Notes: generated from the sequence alone by a model not told the origin. Positions 28,496 to 38,191 are shown, counted from the first letter of the stretch. The stretch: DNA of 64,000 bases from Caballeronia sordidicola (GCF_000729995.1 NZ_JNFG01000001.1:144814-208813), one strand, 5' to 3'. Made by a program: numbers and translations.

Positions 28496-29230
28496 ATGCT
28501 GACCCTTCAGTCCGACCTGCACGGTAATCATTTGTTGGGTGCGCTTCCCGCACACGAATGGCAAGCCCTCACGCCCCATCTTGAACTGGTTCAACTTCGC
28601 ACCGACCAATTGCTGTGCGATTCGGGACAACGCATTCATCACGTGTATTTCCCCACCACCGCCATCATCTCCCTGCTGCATACGATGGAAGACGGCGGTT
28701 CCGTGGAGATCGCAGCAGTCGGCCGTGAAGGCATGACCGGCGTGCCGGTACTGACTGGCGGCGAAACCATGCCGACGCGCGTCCAGGTGCAATGCCCGGG
28801 CTTCGCTTATCGCATGAGCGCATCCGCACTGCGTGAACAGTTTGGCCGCTCTGACTTCCTGCGCCGCCTGATGCTGCTGTACATGCAAGCTCTCCTCACG
28901 CAAGTTGCGCAAACAGCAGCATGCAACCGCCACCACTCGCTCAACAAGCAACTGTGCCGCTGGCTTCTCATCGAAATCGATCGCACCTCGTCGAACGAGT
29001 TGCAAGTCACGCAGCAGTTGATTGCGGACATGCTGGGCGTGCGACGTGAAGGCGTGACAGAAGCTGCAGGCAAGCTTCACGATGCCGGACTGATCCATCA
29101 CAGCCGTGGTTGCATCAAGGTTCTGGATCGCGAAGGCCTCGAGTCGCGTGCATGTGAATGCTACGGCATTGTCAAGCGTGAATTCGACCGGCTGCTGCCG
29201 CGTCTGCATCAGGCTGAAGCGGTTCACTGA
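28496..29230 (+). CDS. Crp/Fnr-family transcriptional regulator
   Basis: 244 residues. The cyclic-nucleotide-binding-like beta roll occupies about residues 10-125 (LELVQLRTDQLLCDSGQ, VYFPTTAIISLLHTMEDGGSVEIAAVGREGMTG), followed by a long dimer helix. A C-terminal winged helix (LQVTQQLIADMLGVRREGVTEAAGKLHDAGLI) completes the protein. The R-E-x-x-x-R pattern of the cAMP pocket is not seen, and there are no FNR-type N-terminal cysteines. The effector is therefore unknown. It stands alone between decayed regions, and stress or exopolysaccharide control is only a guess from the setting. Confidence 0.88.
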   Translation: MLTLQSDLHGNHLLGALPAHEWQALTPHLELVQLRTDQLLCDSGQRIHHVYFPTTAIISLLHTMEDGGSVEIAAVGREGMTGVPVLTGGETMPTRVQVQCPGFAYRMSASALREQFGRSDFLRRLMLLYMQALLTQVAQTAACNRHHSLNKQLCRWLLIEIDRTSSNELQVTQQLIADMLGVRREGVTEAAGKLHDAGLIHHSRGCIKVLDREGLESRACECYGIVKREFDRLLPRLHQAEAVH

Positions 29231-29370
29231 ACACGGGACATGGTGCAGGAGTGAAGGAACCAGGCCATGGCCTCAGGTGCTGGGCGCTCGTGTCTCGATG
29301 CGACCCCTGGGCGCTATTGGCGAATCAGGCTGATTCGCTGCAACGGGAAGCCAAGTCAACTCTGAAATCT

Positions 29371-29856
29371 ATGTTGCCCCGGCTGAACAAGACCCAGGAT
29401 TTTTCGATCAGCCACGCGGGGACCGGAGGCAATGTGCATATCATCGATATGGCACTTGTATCCTCGCAGCTCGTTCAAGCCAAGACCACGTTGCTCATTG
29501 CCGCTGGAGGGTGCCTTTGTACGTCGTGCATTTTTTGCGGGCGCGGACGATCCGGATCTGGTTGACCGCCGCTTCAACCAGCCAATCTTCGGCGCCATTG
29601 CGTTCATTGGCGAGCAAGCCCGCTTGATCGTCCGATTGCGTTCCCCCCAGCCAAGGGCATCAAGCGGTTGGGTACGCAGCAGGTGGGCGATGGACTCGGT
29701 TCGACGCTTGGTCTTTCTGCGAAAACGCCCGTGGCAATGGCGCTTCAGAACACGACTGTTTTGCGGGCTTCACGCAGTGGCACGCGGCCTTTGCTTTCAA
29801 TAACGCATCCGTTCGATACATCGATCGAAGGGCTTCGCAAGCTTACCCATGTATGA
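29371..29856 (+). pseudogene. Unidentified decayed coding sequence
   Basis: Protein-like segments continue from frame to frame: TQDFSISHAGTGGNVHIIDM and VSSQLVQAKTTLLIAAGG, then FVRRAFFAGADDPDLVDRRF and GAIAFIGEQARLIVRLR, then GTQQVGDGLGSTLGLSAKT and HPFDTSIEGLRKLTHV. This suggests one gene with at least two frameshifts. I do not recognise the family. The flanks (29231-29370 and 29857-30087) show nothing else. Confidence 0.35.
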
Positions 29857-30087
29857 AAACCGCACGCTGTAGACACTGACGCGCCCGCGTTTTGAAAACG
29901 TTTTCTTTGCTTCTTCTTTGCTTCGTTTGCTCGTCGCCGAACCGCGATCGATGGCCGAAAGCAGCAACCCGGCACTGACCTCGACCGCCAACCCCAAAAC
30001 CTGGCAACCCGGCATCAACCCCGACCACTACGCCCGAAACCGCCAGCACCCAAACCCGTCGACCGGTGCGGACGAATAACCGCCGCT

Positions 30088-31260
30088 CTATGTGAGCTTG
30101 ACATACGACGGCGGCATAACGCTCGTCAGCTCGCTTTCCCGGCTAGGACCGGCCTTGGCCATCGCGTTCAACACCTCAACCACAAACCGGCGACGGAAAT
30201 CAGCAGCACCGAAGCGCTCCGCATTCCTGCGGCACGCAGCGATCGTAAAGGCATGCGAGCAATCCTCGAACCGCTCCACGGCATCACGCAATGAGGCCGT
30301 TGTCTGGCTCATGAAATGCAAACCCGTAGCCCCCGGCGAGCCGAGCGGAACCACGGACTCCAGCGCCCCACCCTTGCCATAAGCAATCACCGGTGTGCCA
30401 CATGCCTGCGCTTCCACTATGGCAATGCCAAAATCCTCTTCCGCGGCATACACAAACGCCTTGGCGCGTTGCATATGATCCTTCAAGACCTCGAACGACT
30501 GATACCCCAAAATACTCACATTGGGTGTAGCCTTCGACCGCACCAGATCCATCTGCGGACCATCGCCAATCACCACCAGCTTGCGATCGGGCATCGAAGC
30601 AAACGCTTCCACGATCATATCGATACGCTTGTAGGGCACCATCCGCGAAGCCGTCAAATAAAAGTCGTCCTTCTTGTCACCCACCTCGAATGCCTGGACA
30701 TCAACCGGCGGTGCAATGACCGCTGCCTCGCGCCTGTAGCTCTTCATGATCCGGCGCGCCACGAACTGCGAATTCGCGATCATGCGGTCCACGCCGTTAG
30801 CCGAGCGCGAATCCCAGTTCCGCAGGTAATGCAGCAGCATGCGGGCAGCCCAAGACCGCGGTCCGTGCTCAAGACGCGCCTCACGCAAATACTGATGTTG
30901 CAAATCCCAAGCGTAACGAATGGGTGAATGCACATAGCTCACATGGGTCTGGTCAGGCCCAACCAGCACGCCCTTCGCCACCGCATGTGAACTCGAGAGC
31001 ACAAGGTCATAGCCGGATAAGTCGAACTGTTCGATAGCAAGCGGCATCAGCGGCAAATACCCCCGATACTTTTTCTTCGCGTAGGGGAGCCTCTGAATGA
31101 AGGAAGTCTTCACTGGCTTGTTATGAACAATGGAGCGATCTTCGAGGAAGTCCACCAGACTGAAGATATCTGCCTGCGGAAAGCACGCAATCATCTGCTC
31201 CAGCACCTTCTCCGCACCGCCCGACGTCACCAGCCAGTCGTGAACAATAGCCACTTTCAT
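30088..31260 (-). CDS. Glycosyltransferase family 4, WbaZ/mannosyltransferase-like
   Basis: 390 residues. MKVAIVHDWLVTSGGAEKVLEQM is a typical start for GDP-mannose-dependent GT4 enzymes. SYVHSPIRYAWDLQHQYL, MIANSQFVARRI, APPVDVQAFE and the acceptor/donor region AEEDFGIAIVEAQACGTPVIAYGKGGALESV follow, with the EX7E motif as E-DFGIAIV-E. It probably adds mannose during polysaccharide assembly, consistent with the GDP-mannose-producing manC-type gene 8 kb away. The intervening decayed genes indicate that the locus has been disrupted. Confidence 0.9.
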   Translation of the reverse strand: MKVAIVHDWLVTSGGAEKVLEQMIACFPQADIFSLVDFLEDRSIVHNKPVKTSFIQRLPYAKKKYRGYLPLMPLAIEQFDLSGYDLVLSSSHAVAKGVLVGPDQTHVSYVHSPIRYAWDLQHQYLREARLEHGPRSWAARMLLHYLRNWDSRSANGVDRMIANSQFVARRIMKSYRREAAVIAPPVDVQAFEVGDKKDDFYLTASRMVPYKRIDMIVEAFASMPDRKLVVIGDGPQMDLVRSKATPNVSILGYQSFEVLKDHMQRAKAFVYAAEEDFGIAIVEAQACGTPVIAYGKGGALESVVPLGSPGATGLHFMSQTTASLRDAVERFEDCSHAFTIAACRRNAERFGAADFRRRFVVEVLNAMAKAGPSRESELTSVMPPSYVKLT

Positions 31261-31622
31261 GATGAAACCCGTCTGCCGCAGCCTTTGCTGCCGATAAAAC
31301 GAGTTTAAAGATAGTCACTCCACGCTTTCGTGCGCATGCCCACACACTTCGACCATCGCACGCGAATAATGAACGCTGTGTCCGCTTGCCCACGGTCGGC
31401 ACCTGCGCCGGCGCAGGATTTTCCCATCGGTCATTCGACTTTTCGCACCGCCCTGTCATCGATGCCCAGGAAATCGGCAGCCTGCTTATCAATTCCATCA
31501 ATCACGCTGTGCGCGATTAAGGTGCGGCAACGGCCGCCAACGCACGCGAATCCGCGCCGCAACGCGCGGATACCGCCATTGCGTCGTTATCGAATTCTCG
31601 AGGCAACACAGAGCAAGCGGCC
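31261..31622. other. Intergenic or decayed DNA before a truncated glycosyltransferase
   Basis: 362 bases. Plus-strand codons running into the glycosyltransferase remnant from 31517 onward are open and could be part of its lost N-terminal half. Upstream of a stop near 31516 nothing can be assigned. Confidence 0.35.
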
Positions 31623-32081
31623 ATGCCAATTAATGAGCGCCGTGCAGCGCTTGGGCTTCCCACGAACGCTTTTGTCGTCGGCCTGTTCGGTCGCTTCACG
31701 GCATGGAAGGGTCAGCATGTAGCACTCGATGCGATTGCACGCGTGCCGGACGCCCATTTTGTTCTTGTCGGCGATGCACTCTTCGACGAGACCGACTACG
31801 CACAGAGTCTAAGAGCACAAGCCAGAGCGCTTGGTATTGAGGAGCGTGTGCACTTCGCGGGATTTCAACACGGCGCAGCGTCATGGATGAACACCATGGA
31901 CGTGGTCGAGCATGCATCCACGCAACCGGACCCGTTGGGTCTTGTGATCGTTGAATCGATGGCAGCAGGCAAACCCGTGATCGCCTCTAACGACGGCACA
32001 GCACCGGGACCTAAAGCCGATGTCGATGTCGATGTCGATGTCGATGTCGATGTCGATTTGACCCTCGCGAGGCATCGCTAA
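31517..32081 (+). pseudogene. Truncated GT4 glycosyltransferase remnant with hexanucleotide repeat
   Basis: Only the donor-binding half of a GT4 enzyme remains: LGLPTNAFVVGLFGRFTAWKGQHVALDAIA, VLVGDALFDE, VHFAGFQHGAASWM and EPFG-like TQPDPLGLVIVESMAAGKPVIASNDG. The N-terminal acceptor half is missing, and after the last motif the frame runs into a CGATGT repeat coding Asp-Val and then stops. An ATG at 31623 could start a 152-residue protein, but without the acceptor half it should be inactive. Confidence 0.75.
32018..32057. repeat. (CGATGT)n hexanucleotide repeat
   Basis: Forty bases made of 6.7 perfect copies of CGATGT, encoding (Asp-Val)n at the end of the truncated glycosyltransferase. 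Copy changes would keep the frame because the unit is six bases. It may mark a slippage or recombination end-point. Confidence 0.9.
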
Positions 32082-32202
32082 CCGAAATGCTCAGGCAAAG
32101 ACCGAAACAGACGCAAAGAAAAATTGAATGAATCGGTTAAAGATTGAAAAGTCTTGATACATGCAATGCCGGGCTTTTCGATAACCTATTTGCCTGACGG
32201 CT

Positions 32203-32439
32203 TCAACGCTTGCTTAAATTGCGCGGCATGGCAAGTTGGATCTCGTAGAGGGCGGCAAGCATAGCCAAGTAAGCACGTTCACTTTCTGCTTCCTGCGCCG
32301 ACATCCCCTTGCAGGTCTGGCCGCCCATGATCATGCCGAGGCACAACGCGTAGTTGCCTGCAAATGCCGTGGGTGATGGCTCTACGTGCTTGAGCCGTGA
32401 GTAAGACGCGTCGAGCGTCTTGCGAAGATTGGTTTGCAT
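32203..32439 (-). CDS. Small hypothetical protein
   Basis: 78 residues. GGGAG lies at a good distance before the ATG, which supports real translation. The sequence is helical and amphipathic (NLRKTLDASYSRLKHVEPS, AFAGNYALCLGMIMGGQTC, ESERAYLAMLAALYEIQLA) with two cysteines in the middle. I do not recognise a family. It is isolated between the glycosyltransferase remnant and the rpiA terminator. Confidence 0.5.
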   Translation of the reverse strand: MQTNLRKTLDASYSRLKHVEPSPTAFAGNYALCLGMIMGGQTCKGMSAQEAESERAYLAMLAALYEIQLAMPRNLSKR

Positions 32440-32724
32440 CGCCGAACTCCCTTATTGTTAAGACCTTTGACGTCACACCCACGCATCAGCGGCTATACAA
32501 GCTATTACGCTTTCTAACGCAGACAGAATGTTCGCGCTCGCGCAATCGGGTGGACTTAGAGCGTGTTGCTCTAGGGACTGGCTTATTTTGACTGAGCGCC
32601 CGTTCTTCTCGATCGGAGATATCTTAGTAATCACCTACTAAACAGGAACGGTCAGTGCACGGAATCTGCGCGTGGAGCCACAATCAAAACAGACTTATGG
32701 TGCGCAGCGAATTGCGCACCAAAA
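32440..32724. other. Intergenic, 285 bases
   Basis: AT-richer DNA between the small hypothetical gene and the rpiA terminator. It must hold the promoter of the small gene; no other feature is evident. Confidence 0.4.
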
Positions 32725-32759
32725 AAAAGCGCGGCCGGCTTGAAAGCCTCCGCGCTTTT
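32725..32759 (-). terminator. Intrinsic terminator of rpiA
   Basis: AAAAGCGCGG (32725-32734) pairs with CCGCGCTTTT (32750-32759); on the minus strand the stem is followed by a run of eight T. It begins 20 bases after the rpiA stop. Confidence 0.9.
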
Positions 32760-32778
32760 CTAAATTCACTGCAAGCCG

Positions 32779-33474
32779 TTAGCGCTGCGCGTAATCGATC
32801 CGCTCCACACCACCCGGCGTTCCAAGCAAACATACATTCGCTCCGCGCGCGGCGAACAAGCCCACCGTCACCACGCCCGGCCATGCGTTGAGTTGCGCTT
32901 CAAGCGCGAGCGGATCGGCGATCTTCAGCGTCTTCACGTCGATGATCTCGTTGCCGTTGTCGGTGATAAACGGCGAGCCGTCCTGCTTCACGCGCAGCAC
33001 CGGGACACCGCCCAATGCGGTGATGCGCCGCCCGATCGCCGTGCGCGCCATCGGCACCACTTCAATGGGTAAGGGGAACGTCCCAAGCACCTCGACGCGC
33101 TTGCTTGCGTCCGCGATACAGACAAACACGTCCGCCACCGACGCCACGATCTTCTCGCGCGTCAGCGCCCCGCCGCCGCCCTTGATCATCGCGCCGTGCG
33201 GATCGATTTCGTCGGCGCCGTCCACGTACACGGGCAACGATTCGATCTCGTTCAACTCCAGCACCTTGAATCCATGCGCTTCGAGTCGAGCGGTACTGGC
33301 CAGCGAGCTCGATACCGCCCCGCGGTACCGCGACTTCGTGCTGGCGATGGCATCGATAAAACAATTCGCCGTCGTGCCCGTGCCGACGCCGATCACTGCG
33401 CCCTCGGGTACGTTGGCGTGGACATAGGCGGCCGCTTCGGCGGCAACCAGTTGCTTCAGTTCGTCTTGGGTCAT
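32779..33474 (-). CDS. rpiA: Ribose-5-phosphate isomerase A
   Basis: 231 residues from MTQDELKQL at 33474; the eleven extra upstream codons are not family-like. All RpiA motifs are present: [61 protein letters not shown] and [11 protein letters not shown]. It interconverts ribose-5-phosphate and ribulose-5-phosphate in the pentose phosphate pathway. It is followed by its own terminator. Confidence 0.97.
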   Translation of the reverse strand: MTQDELKQLVAAEAAAYVHANVPEGAVIGVGTGTTANCFIDAIASTKSRYRGAVSSSLASTARLEAHGFKVLELNEIESLPVYVDGADEIDPHGAMIKGGGGALTREKIVASVADVFVCIADASKRVEVLGTFPLPIEVVPMARTAIGRRITALGGVPVLRVKQDGSPFITDNGNEIIDVKTLKIADPLALEAQLNAWPGVVTVGLFAARGANVCLLGTPGGVERIDYAQR

Positions 33475-33561
33475 GGCGAGGGTGACAACGAAAGGGGGAA
33501 ACCTCAATTCTAGCTGAGCCCGGCAGCCAAGCGTTTTCAGGGCGGCGGCCGCGTCATCCGC

Positions 33562-33954
33562 TCAGACGTGCATGAAAAATCCAATCGGATTATGCGTGCG
33601 CGCCACAGACGCAATAAACGCAAACACAAATATTGCGAGCAGGCCGAACACCGCTCGCGTGCCCTTCGTGCGACCGCGTTTGAGCGCAAAAATACCCAGC
33701 ACGATATACACGATCAGCCCGGCAATCTTAGCCGACAACCATGCCGCGTTCGGTCCAAAGCCAATCATTCCCACCAACCCGATAGCGCTCAAGAGCAGCA
33801 ATGTATCCACGATATGCGGCACGATCTTCACCACGCGGTTTCGCAGCAGTGTCGATTCACGCAGCATCCATATATAGCGAATGACAAAGCAAAGGATGCT
33901 GAGCGCCGCGCAAGTCATATGCGCGAAGCGCAGCGGCAGGTAAAGATCGGACAT
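33562..33954 (-). CDS. SirB2-family membrane protein
   Basis: 130 residues with four predicted membrane segments (AALSILCFVIRYIWML; IVDTLLLLSAIGLVGMIGF; IAGLIVYIVLGIFAL; FGLLAIFVFAFIASVA). The pattern of a leading LRFAHMTCAALSI and KIVPHIVDTLLL is that of SirB2. The molecular role of the family is unknown. It lies 15 bases after the amidase gene on the same strand, suggesting cotranscription. Confidence 0.85.
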   Translation of the reverse strand: MSDLYLPLRFAHMTCAALSILCFVIRYIWMLRESTLLRNRVVKIVPHIVDTLLLLSAIGLVGMIGFGPNAAWLSAKIAGLIVYIVLGIFALKRGRTKGTRAVFGLLAIFVFAFIASVARTHNPIGFFMHV

Positions 33955-33969
33955 GGGCGCGAACGGCCT

Positions 33970-34800
33970 TCAAGGGAAGTATTTATCGAGCAGCGCAGCC
34001 GCGATTGCATCTGTTTCTGCGTCGGGGTTGCCCGCGTAATCGGCGGCTCGAAAGTGCATCTGGAATGCGGCAATCACGCGGCGAGTCTTGTCGTCGAGCA
34101 CGCCGCCGGTGGCGACGTCATAGCCGTATCGCTGGAGTTTTTGCTGCAAGGCGGCTACGTCGACCAGCGACTTGGGATCGCGTCCGGCGAGATGTTGCGC
34201 CACCGTTGCATCATCCGGCCAGGCGCCAATACCGTTGTCGTAAAGCGCGCGCCAGGGGAATGCTGGACCTGGATCGGTCTTGCGTTGCGGCGCGATGTCG
34301 CTATGACCCACCACGCGCGTGGGCGGAATCTTGTAGCGCGTGACAATGTCCTTCGCGAGCTTCACGAGCGCATCGACCTGCGCCGGCGGATACGGTTGCC
34401 AGGTGCGTCCCTGCGGTGTATCGATAGGACCCACGTTGACGTTTTCAATGCCGATTGACGCAGCGTTCAACTCCGTCGTTCCCTGCCACTCGCTTGGCCC
34501 CGCATGCCATGCCCGCTCTGATTCCGGTACGAGCTGATAGACCACCGGCTCGCCGTTCTTGACAGGTGGATTATCGGGCACGACGTAATGGACGCTGACA
34601 TCATCACCCGTCAGGACTGCGAGTGATCGCGCTTCGTTGCCTTGCGTGTAATGCATGACAAGAAAGCGTACACGCGAGTCGGCGCTGGGCGCGTGATAAC
34701 GCGTGTCGGCAATATAGGCGCCGCGATTGATCTCGGTGCTGGAGCACGCTGCGAGCAGCGCGCAGCACATACCGCAAATGACAGCGGAGCTGAATCGCAT
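33970..34800 (-). CDS. amiD: N-acetylmuramoyl-L-alanine amidase, AmiD-like lipoprotein
   Basis: 276 residues. A lipoprotein signal ends in LLAACSS with Cys19 as the lipidated residue. The amidase_2 domain has zinc ligands in FLVMHYTQGN and GHSDIAPQRKTDPG, plus the AWHAGPSEWQG strand. The C-terminal 70 residues form a peptidoglycan-binding domain (LQQKLQRYGYDVATGGVLDDKTRRVIAAFQ). It trims anhydro-muropeptides at the outer membrane. It lies 9 bases after rlmB, with the SirB2-like gene next. Confidence 0.9.
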   Translation of the reverse strand: MRFSSAVICGMCCALLAACSSTEINRGAYIADTRYHAPSADSRVRFLVMHYTQGNEARSLAVLTGDDVSVHYVVPDNPPVKNGEPVVYQLVPESERAWHAGPSEWQGTTELNAASIGIENVNVGPIDTPQGRTWQPYPPAQVDALVKLAKDIVTRYKIPPTRVVGHSDIAPQRKTDPGPAFPWRALYDNGIGAWPDDATVAQHLAGRDPKSLVDVAALQQKLQRYGYDVATGGVLDDKTRRVIAAFQMHFRAADYAGNPDAETDAIAAALLDKYFP

Positions 34801-34809
34801 GGCGTCCGC

Positions 34810-35553
34810 TTACTTCTTCACCGACCGTTGCCGCACCGCTTCGAACAAACAAATCCCGCTCGCCACCGACACATTCAGACTCTCGACGCTGCCCGCCATC
34901 GGGATCTTCATGATCTCATCGCAGGTTTCGCCGGTGAGGCGCCGCATGCCCTCGCCTTCCGCGCCGACAACAATCGCTACCGGACCATCGAGCTTCGTGT
35001 CATAGACGCTTGCCGTGGCATCGCCCGACGTACCGATCACCCACACGCCCGCGTCCTTCAACTCGCGCAACGCACGCGCCAGATTCGTCACCGTGATGTA
35101 CGGCACGGTTTCGGCGGCGCCGCTCGCCACCTTCGCCGCGGTTGCGTTCAGTCCGGCCGAACGATCGCGCGGGGCGATCACCGCATGCGCGCCGGCGGCA
35201 TCGGCTACACGCAAACACGCGCCGAGGTTATGCGGGTCGGTCACGCCATCCAGCACCAGCAGCAAGGGCGTACCGCTGACGCCATCGAGCAGTTCCGCCA
35301 GGTTCTGCGCAAGCGGCATGTCGGTCGCGCGTGCGACCACGCCTTGATGGCCGACGTTGCCTGACAGGCCCCACAAGCGCGCTTCGTCCGCGGCGATCAG
35401 GCGAATGCCCGCTTCCTTAGCCGTGCGCAGGAAATCGGTCATGCGCCGGTCCTTGCGGGTCGGATCGTAGAGAATTTCTTCGATCGTCGATGCGTCGGCG
35501 CGAACCCGTGCGGTCACCGCGTGAAAACCATACAAAACTTTGAGACGTGACAT
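34810..35553 (-). CDS. rlmB: 23S rRNA (guanosine-2'-O-)-methyltransferase RlmB
   Basis: 247 residues. An N-terminal substrate-binding domain (KVLYGFHAVTARVRAD) is followed by the SpoU knot domain with motif 1 LDGVTDPHNLGACLR, motif 2 VVGAEGEGMRRL and motif 3 IPMAGSVESLNVSVASGI. It methylates G2251 of 23S rRNA in E. coli. The usual partner rnr lies directly upstream on the same strand, separated by a hairpin. Confidence 0.95.
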   Translation of the reverse strand: MSRLKVLYGFHAVTARVRADASTIEEILYDPTRKDRRMTDFLRTAKEAGIRLIAADEARLWGLSGNVGHQGVVARATDMPLAQNLAELLDGVSGTPLLLVLDGVTDPHNLGACLRVADAAGAHAVIAPRDRSAGLNATAAKVASGAAETVPYITVTNLARALRELKDAGVWVIGTSGDATASVYDTKLDGPVAIVVGAEGEGMRRLTGETCDEIMKIPMAGSVESLNVSVASGICLFEAVRQRSVKK

Positions 35554-35592
35554 GACTGGACCAGACCGTATTCAAACAAAACAAAATGGAAA

Positions 35593-35623
35593 CGCGGCCC
35601 GGTGCGTGATGCATCGGGCCGCG
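35593..35623 (-). terminator. Hairpin between rnr and rlmB
   Basis: CGCGGCCCG (35593-35601) pairs with CGGGCCGCG (35615-35623). On the minus strand it is followed by TTTCCATTTTGTTTTG. The imperfect T tract suggests partial termination, allowing some read-through into rlmB. Confidence 0.6.
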
Positions 35624-35677
35624 CATTTCAAACTGAGGCGCGTCGCCTTCGTCGCCTTTGTATCGCGACCGCGCGCC

Positions 35678-38191
35678 TCAGCGCTTCTTGCGTGGCGGAT
35701 GACTCTTGGCCGCCGTCTTCGGAGCCGCGCCGCGTTTCTTCGCCACCGCTACGTCCTTGGCAACAGTGGGCGGCAGTGCAGCTGCGGCTGCCTTGCCCAA
35801 AGCCTGGGCCGCCGCCTTCTTGCCGCCGCGGTCGCGCCGCCGGCTATTCACGCTACTGCCTTCGTCCGACGGGAATGGCCGCACACGCGGCCCGGCACCC
35901 GCACTCGCGCCGTTCATGGCCGAGTGCTCGACGGCAGGCGCTGAGGTCCGTCCTGGCGGCTTGATGGGCGTATCGCGGACCAGCCGGAAGTCGATCTTGC
36001 GTGAATCCAGATCGACGCGGCTGACCTGCACGCGCACCCGGTCCGACATCCGGTACCGAATGCCCGTGCGTTCGCCGCGCAGCTCGTTCTTGACCTCGTC
36101 GTACTGGAAATAGTCGGCGCCGAGCTCGGTGATATGCACCAGCCCTTCGATAAACAGCGAATCCAGTTGCACGAAGATGCCGAACGTTGTCACGCCGTTC
36201 ACCATGCCGCCGTATTCCTCGCCCAGCTTGTCGCGCATGAAATAGCACTTGAGCCAGGCTTCGACGTCGCGCGACGCTTCATCCGCACGGCGTTCATTCG
36301 ACGAACAATGCAGCCCGAGCTCTTCCCAGATCGCGACATTGTTGCGCTGACGGCTGCGCGATTCGTCGTCGGATTTCTGCATGGCCCGCGCGGCCTTCGT
36401 CAGGCCCGTGCTGAGCGTGGTGTCGTGGCCAACTTCGGGCTGATACTTCTTGCCCTGCAAGATGGCATAGATCGCACGATGCGTGAGCAAGTCGGGGTAT
36501 CGGCGAATCGGGCTCGTGAAGTGCGCATACGCTTCATATGCGAGCCCGAAGTGGCCGATGTTATCCGGACTGTAGACGGCCTGCTGCATGGAGCGCAGCA
36601 CCATGCTCTGCAGCATCTGCGCATCCGGGCGGTCGCGGACCATGGCCATGAGCGCGGCGTAATCGCTTGCATGCGGTTTCTCGCCGCCACCCAGCGACAA
36701 CCCCACGCCACGCAGGAACGCCCGCAGGTTTTCGAGCTTTTCGGGCGTCGGCCCGGCATGCACGCGATACAGCCCCGGATGTTTGTGGCGCTTCAGGAAG
36801 TCAGCGGCGCACACGTTCGCGGCCAGCATGCATTCCTCGATCAACCGATGCGCGTCATTGCGATGCCGCGGCACGATCTGCTCGATCTTGCCCTGCGCGT
36901 TGCAGACGATATACGTCTCGGTCGTATCGAAATCGATCGCGCCGCGCTTCTGACGCGCTGCGTGAAGCGACTTGTAAACACCGTACAGGTTCTGCAATTG
37001 CGGCAACAGGTCGGCGCGCTTCGCGGCTTCCGGTCCCTTCGTGTTGGTCAGGACCGACGCGACTTCCGTATAAGTCAGCCGCGCTGCCGAATGCATTACC
37101 GCCGGATAGAACTGGTACGCCTTGATCTCGCCACGCGCGGTAATCACCATGTCGCAAACGAGCACACAACGATCCACTTGCGGATTCAGCGAGCACAGCC
37201 CGTTCGACAACTTCTCGGGAAGCATTGGAATCACGCGGCGCGGAAAATACACCGACGTGCTGCGATCGAGCGCATCGACATCCAGCGCCTCGTTCGGGCG
37301 CACGTAATGCGAGACGTCGGCAATCGCGACCAACAAACGAAAGCCCGTGCCGCGGCCGACCGTCATGGGCTCGCAAAACACGGCGTCGTCAAAGTCGCGG
37401 GCGTCTTCACCGTCAATGGTGACCAGCGGCACATCGCGCAAATCCACGCGATGCCGGATATCGACGGGGCGCACTTCGTCCGGCAGCTTCGAGGCCTGCT
37501 CGAGCGCGCGGTCGCTGAACTCGTGCGGCACGCCGTATTTGCGCACCGCGATCTCGATCTCCATGCCCGGATCGTCAATGTCACCGATCACTTCCGCCAC
37601 GCGGCCGAGCGGCTGCGAATGGCGGCTCGGGAAGTCGGTGAGATCCACCGAGACCACCTGCCCCACTTTCGCCTTCTTCGGATTCTGCGTGATCAGGATG
37701 TCGTGGCCGATGCGCTTGTCTTCGGGCACGAGGATCAGCGCGCCGTTCTCGCTGATCAGCCGGCCGATGATGCGTTTATTCGCACGGTCCGTGACTTCCA
37801 CGATATGGCCTTCGGGCCGCCCGCGACGGTCATACCCGACAATGCGCGCGAGCACGCGGTCGTTGTGCATGACCTTCTGCATTTCGCCGTTGGGCAGGAA
37901 CAGGTCGTCCTGGCCGTCGTCGCGAATCAGGAAGCCGAAGCCGTCGCGATGGCCTTGAACGCGGCCGGCAACGAAGTTCGAGGGATGCGTGAGTTGGTAA
38001 TAGCCGCGTTTGTCGAGACGGACCTGGCCGTCGCGCTCCATGGCTCCCAATCGCTTGAAAAATCCTTCGCGCTCCTGGCGCTTGATCGACAGAGCTTCGG
38101 CGATGTCGTTCGCGGCGAGCGGTGCCTCGCTCGTGCGCAACACGCCGAGAATTTCTTCGCGGCTCGGAATCGGATACGGATATTTGTTCAA
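35678..38191 (-). CDS. rnr: Ribonuclease R
   Basis: 837 residues. It has an N-terminal winged helix (SREEILGVLRTSEAPLAANDIAEAL), two cold-shock domains, an RNB catalytic domain with DGEDARDFDDAV and the acidic site around residues 255-270, and a C-terminal S1 domain. The last 110 residues are a basic, low-complexity tail rich in Lys, Arg and Ala (SRRRDRGGKKAA, RKKR at the end), as in other RNase R proteins. It degrades structured RNA 3' to 5'. It probably forms an operon with rlmB. Confidence 0.96.
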   Translation of the reverse strand: MNKYPYPIPSREEILGVLRTSEAPLAANDIAEALSIKRQEREGFFKRLGAMERDGQVRLDKRGYYQLTHPSNFVAGRVQGHRDGFGFLIRDDGQDDLFLPNGEMQKVMHNDRVLARIVGYDRRGRPEGHIVEVTDRANKRIIGRLISENGALILVPEDKRIGHDILITQNPKKAKVGQVVSVDLTDFPSRHSQPLGRVAEVIGDIDDPGMEIEIAVRKYGVPHEFSDRALEQASKLPDEVRPVDIRHRVDLRDVPLVTIDGEDARDFDDAVFCEPMTVGRGTGFRLLVAIADVSHYVRPNEALDVDALDRSTSVYFPRRVIPMLPEKLSNGLCSLNPQVDRCVLVCDMVITARGEIKAYQFYPAVMHSAARLTYTEVASVLTNTKGPEAAKRADLLPQLQNLYGVYKSLHAARQKRGAIDFDTTETYIVCNAQGKIEQIVPRHRNDAHRLIEECMLAANVCAADFLKRHKHPGLYRVHAGPTPEKLENLRAFLRGVGLSLGGGEKPHASDYAALMAMVRDRPDAQMLQSMVLRSMQQAVYSPDNIGHFGLAYEAYAHFTSPIRRYPDLLTHRAIYAILQGKKYQPEVGHDTTLSTGLTKAARAMQKSDDESRSRQRNNVAIWEELGLHCSSNERRADEASRDVEAWLKCYFMRDKLGEEYGGMVNGVTTFGIFVQLDSLFIEGLVHITELGADYFQYDEVKNELRGERTGIRYRMSDRVRVQVSRVDLDSRKIDFRLVRDTPIKPPGRTSAPAVEHSAMNGASAGAGPRVRPFPSDEGSSVNSRRRDRGGKKAAAQALGKAAAAALPPTVAKDVAVAKKRGAAPKTAAKSHPPRKKR

